From Siphonodentalium dalli (taxonomy: Eukaryota; Mollusca; Scaphopoda; Gadilida; Siphonodentaliidae), in contig CP136066.1 of the NCBI GenBank assembly GCA_032622095.1, positions 108,151,319-108,215,318 of the forward strand: a DNA stretch of 64,000 nt, in the 5' to 3' direction. Both the position numbers and the translations under genes were made by a program. This document shows, piece by piece, positions 26,901 through 41,592 of the stretch (positions are counted from its first letter, which is position 1; each line of letters opens with the position of its first letter). A model generated the notes under the pieces. It was not told the DNA's origin, did no database searches, and worked only from the letters and a program-made list of their open reading frames with translations.

Positions 26901-29900
26901 TTGGGAAATCATACAATATTTGACACAAAATTACAGCACAATAAGCGCACATATCAACTAGAGTTGTACTTCTAATTTGCACACATGCGTCACATATGTT
27001 TACCCATGTGACTTTGACAGACAAACTGATGGCAGAGGGTTTGTTTCTTCGCGCATGCGCAATAATTGAAATGTGTCTTGAAACAGAGTTTTACAGAAAT
27101 TGTGTGATTTTTGTTGGATTGCTGTCGGGAAGAGATAGAGCATCTTTAATCATTGAAATTAATGCAATAACAATTTTACATAGTGATTTACAGATAATCC
27201 ATAATGAACTTGTTTTATTGGGTTTCAGTTAAACAATCATCTTGACAGTATTACATTAATGCCTCACAGTGTTCCATCCTTTTATTATACCAATTAATTT
27301 GTCAGACTAGTGCTGAGTTATATTTACAAGCTATGGCATCAGTTATTATATATTACCTTGAAGTTTTGTCTTTCAGTATGCACTTGAATGACAATTAGAT
27401 GAGTATAAAAATTGTCACACAAATCTGGTTACCATCATTTTTATGGGACCGCCGCACCAGACCTGTTTAGTTTTGAAAATGTCAATCCGGGAGATTTTTG
27501 CGGGAGGTATGCCCAAATATGTTCATGTTCCAAAAATCATTTTTATGATGAAGAGTACATAGTTTTTAAGAGTTTCTATTTCTGTTTATTTTATAAATAT
27601 ATAGACCTAAATAAAATGGTAATGAATGTCCTGCTGGTAATTGTAATAGAGCTGCTGTGAGTGGGAGATAACACCATTTATTGAAGAGAAAGAAGCAAAC
27701 ACTTCGTATAAACTAAGTGAAAATACTCAGAATTGCACCGGATACAGCCGGATATGCGCGAAACGAAAGTACAAAATCGGAATAAACTACAAAATGGACT
27801 CGTCTTACTGTTTAACCCCCAAAAGAAATGCACATATTCCACCATTTATTAAAACATTTTAAGAAGCAGAAACTTCATTTAAAATAAGTAAAAATTAACC
27901 AGAGAACACACGTGTCCAGTTGTTACAACTGGACACGTATGGGTGAAACCGAAAGTTTAAACTTACCCGTCTAATTAACAGTTTTCCCGCAAACGAAATG
28001 GACACATTCCGTTCGCAATGCCACTAAATGTTCATCAATGGGCCTAACAATACAGCTTCACACTTGTGATTATACGTATTGTATACTATAAGAACACCCT
28101 TTATACGTGTGGCTTCACCAGAGTGTGAAAATCAATTAATATCAGTCTTCAATCAGAGGGAACATCAAAGTTACCGCTGTGAATGTCAATGTGTGGGTAT
28201 TTATGGTACCGGAAATAAGGAAATCCCCGTCATTTCACTGGTCATTTGGGGAATCTCCCGCAAATGCACGAATTTTAAAAATAAAAAACTTGAACATCGT
28301 TCTTTTGGGATTTTGAATGCGGGGTTTTGCTGAATCCGGGAGAAATGTGGGGTTATCCGTATTTGCGGAATTGCCATGGCAATACGGGAGTCTCACGGAC
28401 AATCCGTAAAACTTAACAGCTCTGGACCGCACTCAGTATTTTGTTAATTCATAAGAAAATTCCTGTCACTACCTGTTGATTCAAACAAAGACGTCTTCTT
28501 GAATAATCAGTTTATCAACACTTTTAGCAATATATTTTCTGGCACGTGTCTGTACATAACTGACAATGTCTGATCTGAGATACCGACAATTATTTACATA
28601 CACACATCAGCAATATTTCGCTCAACATGTTAAAATAGTGCTAATATTCACTCTTATTGATAAATGGTGTTCAAGAACTATTCGTGACGAGATCTTGGCT
28701 GGAATTAGCAGAAATTAGCTGGAATTCTTTTTGAAATGAACAAAATATTGAGTTGTTGTATAAGACTGACTGGCCTACGCTGCTACCTTGTGTTATCCTA
28801 TGTTCTAATATATAAATTCCTTGATTTCAGATGATCATGATGTAGTATCATTTATAACTCACTCACTGGTGACTGGAGAAGAGGTAAGTCAAGCGAAACA
28901 CTAAATTATCATTAGTACACACAGGTCTATTGCTATATTTTGGTTGATTATGTTTCGAGTTTTTAACTTATTTGTCAAAATATTCTTGATTAAGATGTGT
29001 ATTATATTCTGTTATGTATTCTTTGATTATGCATACCGTGTTCTTTGTAATATATTTCATTGGAAAAGAAATTTGCTTTCCTTACACAATGAGTTCTCTC
29101 TGTCTCATTTATGGCAAGACAAAACAGTTATAACAGTCAGTTTATTGACCAGTATAATCTTGGCTATGCTTGTTCAATGGATTTTGGTGCCATTAAAAGT
29201 TAACCCTTTCATGACTGGAGCTTCCTGAAATGTTGTGAAAACCCTGTGCCAATGCATTCTCTTATATATGTGAGTCTCCCGTAGGGAGCCTCGCATATAT
29301 AAGAGAATAAATTGGCCTAACAATGTACCTTGACCTTGTAAGCCAGTGTATTCTCTTATATATGTGAGGCTCCCAATGTAGACTCACATATATAAGAGAA
29401 TGCACTAGCACAGAATATGTAATGTCACACCAGCGCAGCTCCTCTCATGAAAGAGTTAATGTAAATTGTATGTAATATTAATTTCCTGAGTATATAAATT
29501 TTGCCAATCCATCAGTCTTTTGATATCTTGGAATAATTTGTGTTCTCTTTACAGCAAGTTAAAACAGTAAGCGAAGACGAGAAAAATAAATTTGAGAAGG
29601 AATTTGAAGATTATTACGCGGAGCTAGAAAAACAGAAACAGGAGTAAGTCTCAATCAATGATTTAATTAAGAACTATAGCCTGTTTCAATGAAGTGTATG
29701 CAGTTATAACCAATAAGTTTGATGACAAGTTTGTCTCTTTATTCCTTTTGGATAACTAATGAACTTAATCGAAACAAGAGTTATTTTTATACACCTGTTT
29801 AAAAAAAACTGACATGTTATGTTTTACTAGCAGAAAATACAGGTCGAGTTTGAATTTTCACCGAGTTATGGCCCTTTGTTGGAATTCGCACTTAAATTTC

Positions 29901-32900
29901 CTATCCGGATGGTAAATTTAGTATGTGAGTTTACTACCCCAACATACATGTCAAGTTCAAATTTGAAATTGTACAGACGATGTGGTTGGAATTGTCAACA
30001 ATCTTAGTTGATTGCTACATTCTTCTAGTGGAGATAGTTTGCATACTAACTTATCAGTTTTAGTCAATGTATGTCTTCAACCCTTTCATGACTGGACCTT
30101 CCTGAAACTTTACAAAAACCCTTTGCCAATGCATTCTCTTATATAGGCGAATCTCCCACAGGGAGCCTCACATATATAAGAGAATACATTGGCCTACAAC
30201 ATTTACCTCGACATTGTAAGCCAGTGCATTCTCTTATATATGCAAGGCTCCCTATGTGACACTCCCATATATAAGAAAATGCACTGTCACATGATCTTTA
30301 ATGCTGCACCAGCGCTGCTCTCGTCATGCAATGAATAAAGTGTACCTGTCAGTCATATAAATGGTATATGAACAACCCTGCAAATAAAGAATTGACATTC
30401 AAATACTGAAATTTATATAAGGTAGGAAAATATAAAATAACAAGTCGGTGCATTCTCAAAGATTCCATGTAGGTGATAAATTCTGTTCAGGTAAACCTGT
30501 GAGGTTTTGGATTAAGGTTTTATTGACCCTTCCATGACTGGAGTTACCTAAAAGTTAGCGAAAACCCTGTGCCAATGTGTTCTCTTATATATTTGAGTCG
30601 CCCATTGGGAGCCTTGCATATATAAGAGAATACATTGATTTAACAATATTTACCTTGACCTTGTAAGCCAGTGCATTCTCTTATATATGCGAAGCTCTCT
30701 ATGGGAGACTCCCATATAAAAGAGAATGCACTTGCACATGATCTTTAATGCTGCACCAGCACAGCTCCCATCATGAAATGGTTATTTGAGAAAGCACAGA
30801 GATGAATTTAGGGCCATGACCTCCAATCGGCAAGAGAAGGATTTGGTTTGTAGAGAATTAAGTTTTGGCACATTTTACAGTAATGCCCTAAATATTCGAC
30901 TCCGACTAAATCCTGAAAAGTTACCCATAATTCTGCTGTTGTTAAGGAGTCGATTATTTAGGGCATTACTGTACTCTATCAGCCTTATAATTGGAAATAT
31001 CTTATAGTCTGGTCGGAGAAGATACATTTGTGGAATACTAGAACCCTAGAGGCATTTTTGGGGAAATGCATGAAACTAAGTTTTAAGCATAATTCAGGTA
31101 TGCTGAATCCAATGAGAGTGCCTGTCGCTGCCTGTGACCCATATTTCACCCATAAAATCAACTTAAAGTCACATACTGTTTTTATTGCCGCGAAAATACA
31201 GTAAGTCAATATCGAGACATATTTCACACTCGTTATACATATAATCTCATGAACATGGGAATACTTTATTTTAATCACCCCTCGTAACCTTTCTGTCAGA
31301 ACTATCTCATCATCTGCTATACATATATGGACAAGTATGTTATTTAATAAATTAACGCTCTTCATGAAATCACACCAGGTTGAAAGTTCTGTGAATCAGG
31401 ATTAAATTGGTGGGTGTATAGGGATTAGCTGTATGATCATGGATGGCGTGTATGATTATACAGTGAGTTGCTGAATTGTCATGTGTGAGGTGTATATGCA
31501 AGTATGGAAGGTATGAGTGGTCGTGTGTGCAGGTTTTTTGTATATCTGGAATGGCTGAATGGCCGTTGGTGAGGTGTATATGTATACCTGGAGCGACTCT
31601 ATGGTCTAGGGTGGGCTGCATATGTATATATAGAGTGGTTATATGACTTATGTGTGTCGAATAGGTATACATGTAGTGACTGTATGGTCAATGGTGAGAT
31701 AAGTACATATAGATATACAAGGACTCAAGGAGTGACTGTATGATCATAAATGTAATGAATATCTATACAGGGAGTGTCTAAATGGTCATGTGTGACTCGT
31801 GGCGGTGTGGTCATGTACGGGTATACACACGTGTTGCTATATGGTCATGGGCGAGGGGTATGTGTATATAGCAAGTGGCTATATGGCCATGGATGAGGTG
31901 CATATGCATACATAGAGTGACTTTTCTGACATGGCTGGGGTGTATTAGTATATCTTGTGTCACTATTCGGCTATGGTGTGACACATAGGGATACAGGGAG
32001 TGACATGGCCAATGGTGAGGTGAATATGTATACAAGGATTGACCATGATCATGTATGAATGTTTTGAATAGGTACATACAGGGTGACTATATGGCCATAG
32101 GTCAGGTGAAGGAGTATACCAGGTGGCATGGGTGAGGGTATGTGTATGAAGCGAGTGGCTATGTGGCCATTGGTGAGGTGCATATGTATACCTGGAGTGA
32201 CTCTATGGTCATTGTTGTGGTGTTGATGTATTTATTGAATGTCTATTTGACCTTGTGTGTGGATCATAGGTATACAGGGGATTACCGTATGGCCAATGGT
32301 GAGGTGAATGCATGGGTATACACAGAGTGACTATATGGTTATGGGTCATGTTTAGGAGTATACCTGGTGTGCCTCCATTGTGACGCATGGCTGTATGGTC
32401 ATCCGTGGTCATGGGTCAGGTGTACGTGTATACATTGAGTCACTATATTGTTATGTCTGTGGTGTTTATGTATATATGGAATGACTGTGTGATAATGGGT
32501 GGCTATCGCTTTCCACGTTTAACGTTTCCCCCCCATGTACATAAACACCATCAAGATGGAGAACTCGTTGACATGACCTCTCTATTGATTAACATATCCT
32601 TGAGTTATTGTGGAAAGCGATAGCCACCCAAGGTACACATGTACAATCCACCCATTACAACCCACCCATTACCTCAGTCATTCCATATGTACACAAACAC
32701 CACACAAATGACAATATAGTCACCCACTTTATACACTGACCATACAGCCATACTTGGTTATTCCCGTACATACCACAAATGACGATACAGCCATGATTCA
32801 CCATGCATGTAACACCAGGTATACTCCTACACCTGGCACATGACCATATAGTCACTCTATGTATTCATATTCACCACATTCACAATCATATATTCACTCA

Positions 32901-35900
32901 GTGTATACATATTCATCTCACTATGGACCATACAGCCACTACATGTATACCTATTCGCCATACCCATGACCATAGGGTCAATCCAGGTATACATATATAC
33001 ACCTCACCAATGGTGAGCCCTTCGAGATATACCAATACCCACACACACGACCACTTATACCTTCCATACTTGCATATACACATGACAATGCAGTAACTCA
33101 CTGTATACCGTACTCATACACGCCGCTCCAATGATCAGTTAATATACAAAACACAAAATAAAGTCAACCAGTTCCAAACAACATGAACTGATCTAGAAGA
33201 TATTTGTGAAAAAACGTCATATTTTCAACTTCCGGTGGCCATTTTGGCAGCCATCTTGAAGGGTGAGTTTCAATTTTGCGCCAAAAAAGTGTCATTATGT
33301 CTTAGCTTCACGAAAATATATACATTTGTATACATTTTAATAGATTTTCCCGCTATAATTTGCATAAAACTGACTTATGGTCTGATCTGAAAAACGGCGG
33401 CCAGGATGGACGCCATCTTGTCTAGAGTCTACACGGCCACATTTTTTTCTTGTTATACCCCCCGCAACGAAGTTAGGGGGGGTATACTGGAGTCAGCTTG
33501 TCCGTCCGTCCGTCGTCCGTCGGCGTCGTCGTCGTCCGTCGGCGTCGTCCGTCGTCCGTCCGTGGACACAAATTTGTCCGGAGTTTTTCTAAGTCGTTTT
33601 TTGATCAATTTCCGTGAAACTTGGCACAGACATCAACCACCATGGGAACCTGTGCACCTGCGATTATGACGTCTGTTGGACTTTTTTTAGTTAAGTTATC
33701 CCCCCTTTTTCGACTTAGAAAATTTTCACAACATGTATACTTTTGTCCGAGCTTTTATTCCTACATTTTTCAGACAATTTTTTTAAAACGTGGCACAGAT
33801 ATTTAGTACCATGGTTACTTGTGCACTTGCGATTATGACGTCTGTCCGACATTTTTTGGTGGAGTTATCCCCCTTTTTTTATTTAGAAACTTTTTTTGCA
33901 ACATTCATAATTTTGTCCGAGCTTTTATTCCTACATTTTTCGGTCAATGTTTTTTAATCTTGGCACTGATATTTAGTACCATGGGAACCTGTGCACCTGC
34001 GATTATGACGTCTGTCCGACATTTTTTGGTGGAGTTATTCCCCTTTTACAACTTAGAATTTTTTTCGCAACATACATAATTTTGTCCAAGCTTTTATTCC
34101 TACATTTTTCGGTCAATAGGTTTAAGATTAGGGTTATGGTTGTACACCTGCAATGGGAACTGTTATTTTATTATTTTAACTAAATGTTTACTGACATGTG
34201 AAACATCTTAGTATTTTAAAAACAGGGGGTATCCGTAGTCCCATTGGGACAGTCACACCTCTAGTTAACATTGCTTAAAAGTTGAAGGACATAATAAGGA
34301 ACAAAATGAGTGGGGTGAAGTTAAGTCCCAGGGGGGGTGCAAGGGTACCCCTATTGGCTCCCGGACTATAAGAGAATTCTTACGAGAATCGTCGATAAAT
34401 ATACAAAACAGCAATGTCTTACCATAGGTACCTGATTAATATGATGTTATTGTTTCAGAATTATTACTGTGATGATAATATCATGATACAACGCGGCTTT
34501 GAATGTTCCGCGAGGAGTATATAAGTTTGAGTAAGTTCAAGGCCAGTTACGTGATTTCATATGACGTTGTACTGTGCGCCATATCCACAACCCTCCAGCG
34601 AAGAAAACACGAAGATTTTAAAAGCCTTTTATTGAACCCTATGTTCATCCAATCGGGCGACAGGCAGTCTATGATTGGTTTGACACTTTTCCGCGGAAAT
34701 GCTTCTAGAAATGTCTTTTCTGAGAATTACGACTAGACTATTTATAGTCCTCATTAACCCTTTATTCTTCATTCTTAGCTTTCAGAAAGAAAGAGGGGAT
34801 CAGCAACAAGATTATCCTGATGACAAATATGTGAGCCATATTCCTTTAAAGTGATGTTAATCTCTTCGTTCAGGTAGTAGCATATCAATAGAGCAGCCCT
34901 GTTGATTGGCGTCATCTATTGGCTGAACCGGGCATATGCTTAGACAAAAAAACTTTTGTCCGCTACTTTTTAGCCCAGGCAAATTTCCGAACTTGCCAAG
35001 GTTTTGGTAAAATTGAAACAAATTTCTGCAGAGATTGCCTAAGTGTCACACTGTAGAAGTCTGCAGACAGTAACAATTCATTTTTGAATGTCAAAGACAC
35101 TTTGCTAATGTTATGCCACACCATAGGTACCAAAGTCTGCCATGAATAATAATTGACCAAGTTCTGATTGCCAAGGAAATATTTCTGGCCTAGGCAATTA
35201 TTTTGCCTAGGAAATTTCTGCTAGTTACCAGGGATGTATAGAGAATAGTCTTGCTCAAAGTAGTTATTTTCACATCCAATTTGGCAGCACACAACGTTAT
35301 TCTTATATATGAATAAAATGCATCACTTCATCCTAAATTAGGGGCAAAATATTTACAATTGTTCGTAGCTAAGACCTTGTGTTTTTGATTCATAGTATAA
35401 TCAATGTGGTTGGAATTTTCGGCAACATTAGCTGAATGTTAGTGTTTCAGCAGGTTTATTGCCTTCTACTTACTTAATATCTTCATTCACTGACATAATA
35501 GTACATATTTAATTTCTTGTAATTTGGAGGTGATAAATGTAAATCCTTTGGTATCTCCAATTTCACTTCTCCGGCTTCTAACTAAAGGTTAAATGTTCAC
35601 ACATAGTGATTTCCTGTGTAGCAATAGTAAACTCTAGCACTCAGTCAAATTTACTGATACACCATAAACAACTTAGGTACTGTTCACACTTAACCTGGGT
35701 ATAATCAAATATGCATGATTGTTTATGGATAATAATAGTTGTTACCTTCTACTCGGATAACACTTGAAATGACCCGTCATTGTATCAAGATGATTTTTAG
35801 CTCAACCTGTCTTTCTGTAGTTTGTACCATTTACTCTATATCCGAATAGATGATTCGGTTTCAACAATGAGGATTTAATGAAAGTCGCTGGTATTACAAT

Positions 35901-38900
35901 AGGTTAATCAATTAAAAGTCTGCTCAAGTGGAAACGGGCGAGAAAGTGTATCAAAACAATAGGATTAACTTGTATCAAATCATTTTTCCCTGTGGGGTCT
36001 CGATAAAAATGAATGATTAAAGATATGATAAGCATTATGGGTGCATATTTATTGCTGTTAAAATATTCACATCTGTTATAACCCCCATAAACAGAAAGAA
36101 TTTTAAAATATAGACATACTTTGTTCTTATACATAAATCATAAATATCGTGCAAATTGCATGTCATTGTCATGTTAGTACTCTGTGTTATGTAAACAAAC
36201 AGTACATAAAGAGTATGCGATAAGTAAAACACTCAACACCGGGGAGACTCCACTATAAAGTGAATTTGGTTAGAAATGCCACCAAGTTGTTCACAAAATA
36301 CCAGTATAGCATTTGCTAATCATCGCCACTCAAGATTTCGGTGTTGAATGGTCAACATCATGAATCACTCTCCTAAAAAAATCGCCATAGTGTTGAGTGT
36401 TTTGCTTATCGATCACTATTTACATGCTATTAATAAACAAATGCCCGGCTTACACAAATTGTATTGTGGATAATATCGCATTCATGCTATCATTATACTA
36501 AACTATTAGTATATTTTTGAGGAAATTTTCATAATTTCATATTAAACTGTTATTTCTAAATTATAACCTACTAGCAGGTGACCCGACTTTGTCCGGGCTT
36601 TGACCTTGAATTGACCGTTTTGAAGATCAAGGTCAGGTCGGAGTCATGATTTGACCCGTCCAAAACACTCCCGGACAAAAGTACACCTAGCGAAATCCGT
36701 CAGTTTTACCCGATTTGACCTTGAATTGACCATGTTGACCCCTATGTATCAAATTTCGTCAAAATCCGTCCGGCAGTTTTCCCGGCCATAGCTAACAGAC
36801 AAACAAACAGACAAACAAACAGAAGTCCCAAAATATATATTAGATCTAATATATATATGAGAAGGTCGTTTTCGTTAGCCAAACACGATCACTGCGTACC
36901 CGTTTCAAGGTGAAGATCACCTCGGGCGGAAAACTTACCCGATGAAAATCTAACCCATTCCTTGGAACCCCTAAGTACGAAGACAGACATAAGAATCACA
37001 CAACACGCTCATGTCTGGATACAGACACACTCACGTCTGGTCCCAGACATAAGAATCACACTACACGCATACGCTCTTTATCAACGACACTGCGGATACG
37101 AACGCTCCTTAACTATCAACACGATTAACCCCACAGTGCCAAGGACGTTCATTTTGGTGACTGGGAGTGGAGAAGGGGTGCTCGGAGCTTCTCCAAAATG
37201 GCGGTAAACACTGCCTGTGGCTTTTTAACCTCAGATTGGAAGTTTGAGCTCAATCGGTCCAGCCGTTTTCCCGGCCATAGCTAACAGACAAACAAACAGA
37301 AGTCCCAAAATATATATTAGACTAGAAGGTGACCCGACTTCGTCCGGGCTTTGACCTTGAATTGACCATTTTGAAGGTCAAGGTCAGGTGGGGTCAAACA
37401 CCAACACCCCAAAATGGTGGAAATCGGCCCAGCGGATACCGGGAAATCGGCCCAGCGGATACCGAGATACCCTATGCATAAAATTTCGTCCGTAAAAATC
37501 CGCCAGTTTAACCCGATTTGATTTCCACTCAAGTATATAAACGCGCCTCATATACACACGCTCATTAATTATCAAGTTTCAACGTAAAGATAAATTACCA
37601 TCGGTGCCCGAGATATCGCCAAGACGTCTGAAACAGTCAAATGCATCAGCCGGTTAAGCGTTAACGTGATCTAACGTTATGACATCTAACGACGTCATAG
37701 AAGTTACGCATTGTTTTTATCCTGATGGAAGATAGTACCACTTCTTCTTGATAATTGAGGCAGATAACTAAAACGGATACATACGCATTATATATCGTTG
37801 GAAAGAGGAAACACGAAAGATTCTCACAGTGTCATTATTATGACTGGCATTTTATTATTCGCGCTGTTACGAATCGATTTGTAAGCACCGAACTCAAATG
37901 AAAGTCCCGTAACACAGCGTAAAAACAGATTTGACCTCGGCACGTGAAAAGTTGACCTCGGATCTGAAAATTAATAGGCCCATGCCACCCCCGGCCGAAA
38001 ATACCCCCTCATACCAAGTTTCATCGAAATCGGCTCGGCCGTTTTCGAGTCCATCGCGATCACACAGACAGACACACACACACACAAACAGATCTTCCAA
38101 AATATATAATAGATTATCTATTATATATTTTGGAAGATCTGTTTGTGTGTGTGTGTGTCTGTCTGTGTGATCGCGATGGACTCGAAAACGGCCGAGCCAT
38201 TCGTGCCTTTAAGGCCATAGTCCACATCACATTCCCGAGAATGAGCCTCATCATAATAAAATTTGTAACTGGCATTGTTTCTAGATTGTGAATATCACAC
38301 AAGTGACAACGTAAAACCAGTTGCTAAAGATGCCTGAGTTTAGTGTGTCTGTAATTTGCAGAATGAGGTTCCCAGAGGGTGAATTTAGTGACGCTATATA
38401 GCGGGATAGCATCACTAAATTCACCTTCTGGTGACCTCATTCTGCTCAGGCCTCATATTCTCTCGAATGTTTCTTTATTATCAAATTTCTATAGAAACTT
38501 CTTCACATAGATTCTATTTCTTTTTTAGTTTAATTTCTCTATATCCCCAAATTGGCATATGACACATTGCTTAATCGAGGTTCCCAATGGGTGCACATCA
38601 CAATATTCACCATTTGGGAACTTCAATCTGAGTCTATGTATCCCATAGCAGATGAGGCCATGCATAATGAGGTCCCATAGCGTGAATTTAGTGATGCTAG
38701 CCTGCTATGAGTGATAGCATCACTAAATACACCCTCTGGGGACCTCATTATGTAAATGACAGGCACACTGAACTCAGGCTTGTTGCTAAAGGGTAGTGTT
38801 TCGAGTCCATTGTGATTTTTTACTCAAAATTAAAATTTCTTTTCCAGTATGAGAGTCAAAGTGAGCGAGAACTGAAATTGATTTTCGAAGGACAATCAGC

Positions 38901-41546
38901 GGTTCAAAAGATGATAAATGTGATGGGTCAGAAACTTGATGGCATGGTGGGACGACAGGAAATGATACTATCAAAAGTTAATAATCTACCTGCAGGTGGA
39001 GTGCCGGCAGTACCACAGGGTGGAGGGCAGCAGGTAAGCCACTCATTTAGGCAAAGCAATCATAATTTACTGATTCTCAAACCATAGGTTTGACAGAGAC
39101 AGGATTAAATATTTAGTGTTCTGAAAACTGTGTTGTGATGGTCTGCATTAATCTGCTCACGCGGGTGTGCTGCATTATAACGCAGAGCTTCGAACTGCAG
39201 CTGATAAGTTCAATATTAGAATAAATGCAATATTGAAAATCAATCTTATCTGTTAAATATTAATTCTACAATAATGCCAAACCTCTCAAATCCCAACAAC
39301 TTGATTTTATTAATAAAATTACAATTAAAATTTCCCTCGCTTCACAGGCAGTCGCCATCTTTTATGAATTGAAAACAAACGTCATGAAGAATGTGCTTAA
39401 TTACCATAGTATCTCTCCGTTGTGTGCTTCACATTGTAACAGAGACACCACAGCCATTTAAATGCCTTAGTGTTATTGACTGTATTCTAATTTCAACACA
39501 ACAGTGGCAATGTACAATGGATTTGTCCTTAACACTTTCATAACTGGAGCTGCGCTGGTGCAGCATTAAAGATCTTGTGACAGTGCATTCATTCTCTTAT
39601 ATATGCGAGTCTGCCATGGGGAGCCTCGCATATATAAGAGAATGCACTGGCTTACAAGGTCAAGGTAAATATTGTTAGGTCAATGTATTCTCTCATATAT
39701 GCGAAGCTCCCTATGGGAGACTCGCATATATAAGAGAATGAATTGGCACAGGGTTTTCACAAACATTCAGGAAGCTCCAGTCATGAAATTGTTAAGCTAT
39801 TTGCAGAACTTCTATCTGAATATCCCTTGAATGAATAAATGAGAATCAAAATAACTACCCATCATCGTCTTTACACTTGTATTATCAAAACAGCCTTCTA
39901 AATGAGGAAGTATACTTTTCTTCTGGACTGTGAGAATCTATTCAGCAGTGAATGTATAGATATTAATGACCTTTTATTAGCGGAAATTACTAGCCTTGAA
40001 TTGGAATTAGTCACTCAATTGTCAGTATGAAGGGTGAAGGTTGTGCCAGATCTTACTGATGATAATATTTCAATTGTAAATAAAATATCAATTGAAGGTA
40101 AAAGTCTGGATTCTTATAGAAATGTCATGATTATATTTTTAAGACCCAAAAAATATAAGTATAGATAGACATAATGCAGTATAATATCTCAATGGGGCCC
40201 CAAATCAGTGAAGGTGGAAAGTGAATCAATTAATAGTTGTATTTGGTCATATATTGAATTTGTTCTGGCCTAGGTGCATGACAATAAATAATCCCAATGC
40301 GACTCAGTTTTCTCCTGACCTTGAAAAGATACCTATCATTTGGTGGAGCCATGAAAAGTCAATTTCCTGTTTCTCAGGCCCACGCACATGGTCCCAAAAC
40401 CCTGAGCAATCGGGGAAAGATTTAATCAGTACAAAATAATTACTGTACATTTGAACAGACTAGTTTCAAAGTTTAGATTTCCGATTCATTACTGTAATTG
40501 GTAACTATGTTCAAAAATTTGTTAGGTGCGTGATAGGTTGATACTGTAAACTCATAAAAAAAATACGTTGGTCATAACTGATTGAGCGATTATTGATGAC
40601 ATAAATCACATGGAGTCTTATCAACTTTTTACGGACATCTCTTCAGGAAATATTGGAAATGGGCAACTGAAATTAGTCTGAGAGCTAGCTGATGCGGAGT
40701 TGGAATGCTTCGTTGGCGTGTGTTCCAGAAATTAATAGTAAAATATGAATACGCACGCGCCATGTTTTTCAAAAGTTTTGGCCTGATTGACTTTGCCTGG
40801 CCTAACCTATCCCAACACATATTAGGCTCTATAGAACAACAACAATATTATACTAGTAAATTCGTTTCCTGACTTGGGATGATTTAATTCAATAACGCAT
40901 TTCTTTTTCCATTTTTAGCAACAACAGATAAATGGAGATTCTATAAGGCGGCATGAAGTTGATAGAATATTTAACAATCAGAATGATTTAGTTCATGGGT
41001 TCAGAGAAATAAAGTAAGTTTCAGGACTCATGGTTACAGCAAAATGGAACTTTTTTCTTTAATTTAGAGCTGAAATTAGCATAAATTTTCCTATTCTCCA
41101 TGTTTGTAAAATCAACATTTATTTAAAAGTATTTATTTCCCATCGACATAACTGCCTATCTGGTATTGGCTAAAATATGTCTTCTGAATTATCACAAATA
41201 ATGACTTCTAGTTGAAATTATGGATATTTATGAAGTTTATGGAATTTATGAAACCCAGACCTCCAGTTCAACAACATAAAATCTTTTTAGCACCATTCTC
41301 TGCTTTGTTCTGTTGAGAGAAAAAAAATTGAAAATGAAATATGACATATAAACTTTTTTTGTTATCCCTCTACTAGTAAAACATTGAAATTATATGAAAT
41401 AAATGCATAGACAATTGAAAATTAAACAAAATATGTCTTTAACCTTATTTTCCTTTGTTTTTATGTTTACCCATACCATAGTATGGTAAACATAGTGTCG
41501 TTGCCCGGATTGACCACTCGTCGTTAGTCCGTCCGTCCGTCCGTCC

Positions 41547-41592
<46 letters not shown>

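Noticed and set aside
26820-26910. TTAACCCTTTGAACCC at 26825 as another TTAA-type MITE
   Set aside because: No matching inverted right end was found; only the repeated CCGGAATACCGG-like words nearby.
30985-31365. 126-residue minus-strand open frame in intron 9
   Set aside because: No recognisable domain and no splice context; AT-rich sequence allows such frames by chance.
31370-32855. Several His/Thr/Tyr-rich open frames on both strands
   Set aside because: They are produced by the 43-bp minisatellite, whose period shifts frame at every unit.
34786-34830. Alternative acceptor for exon 10 at TTTCAG (34780-34785)
   Set aside because: It shifts the frame away from the conserved FQKE sequence and does not join in frame to exon 11.
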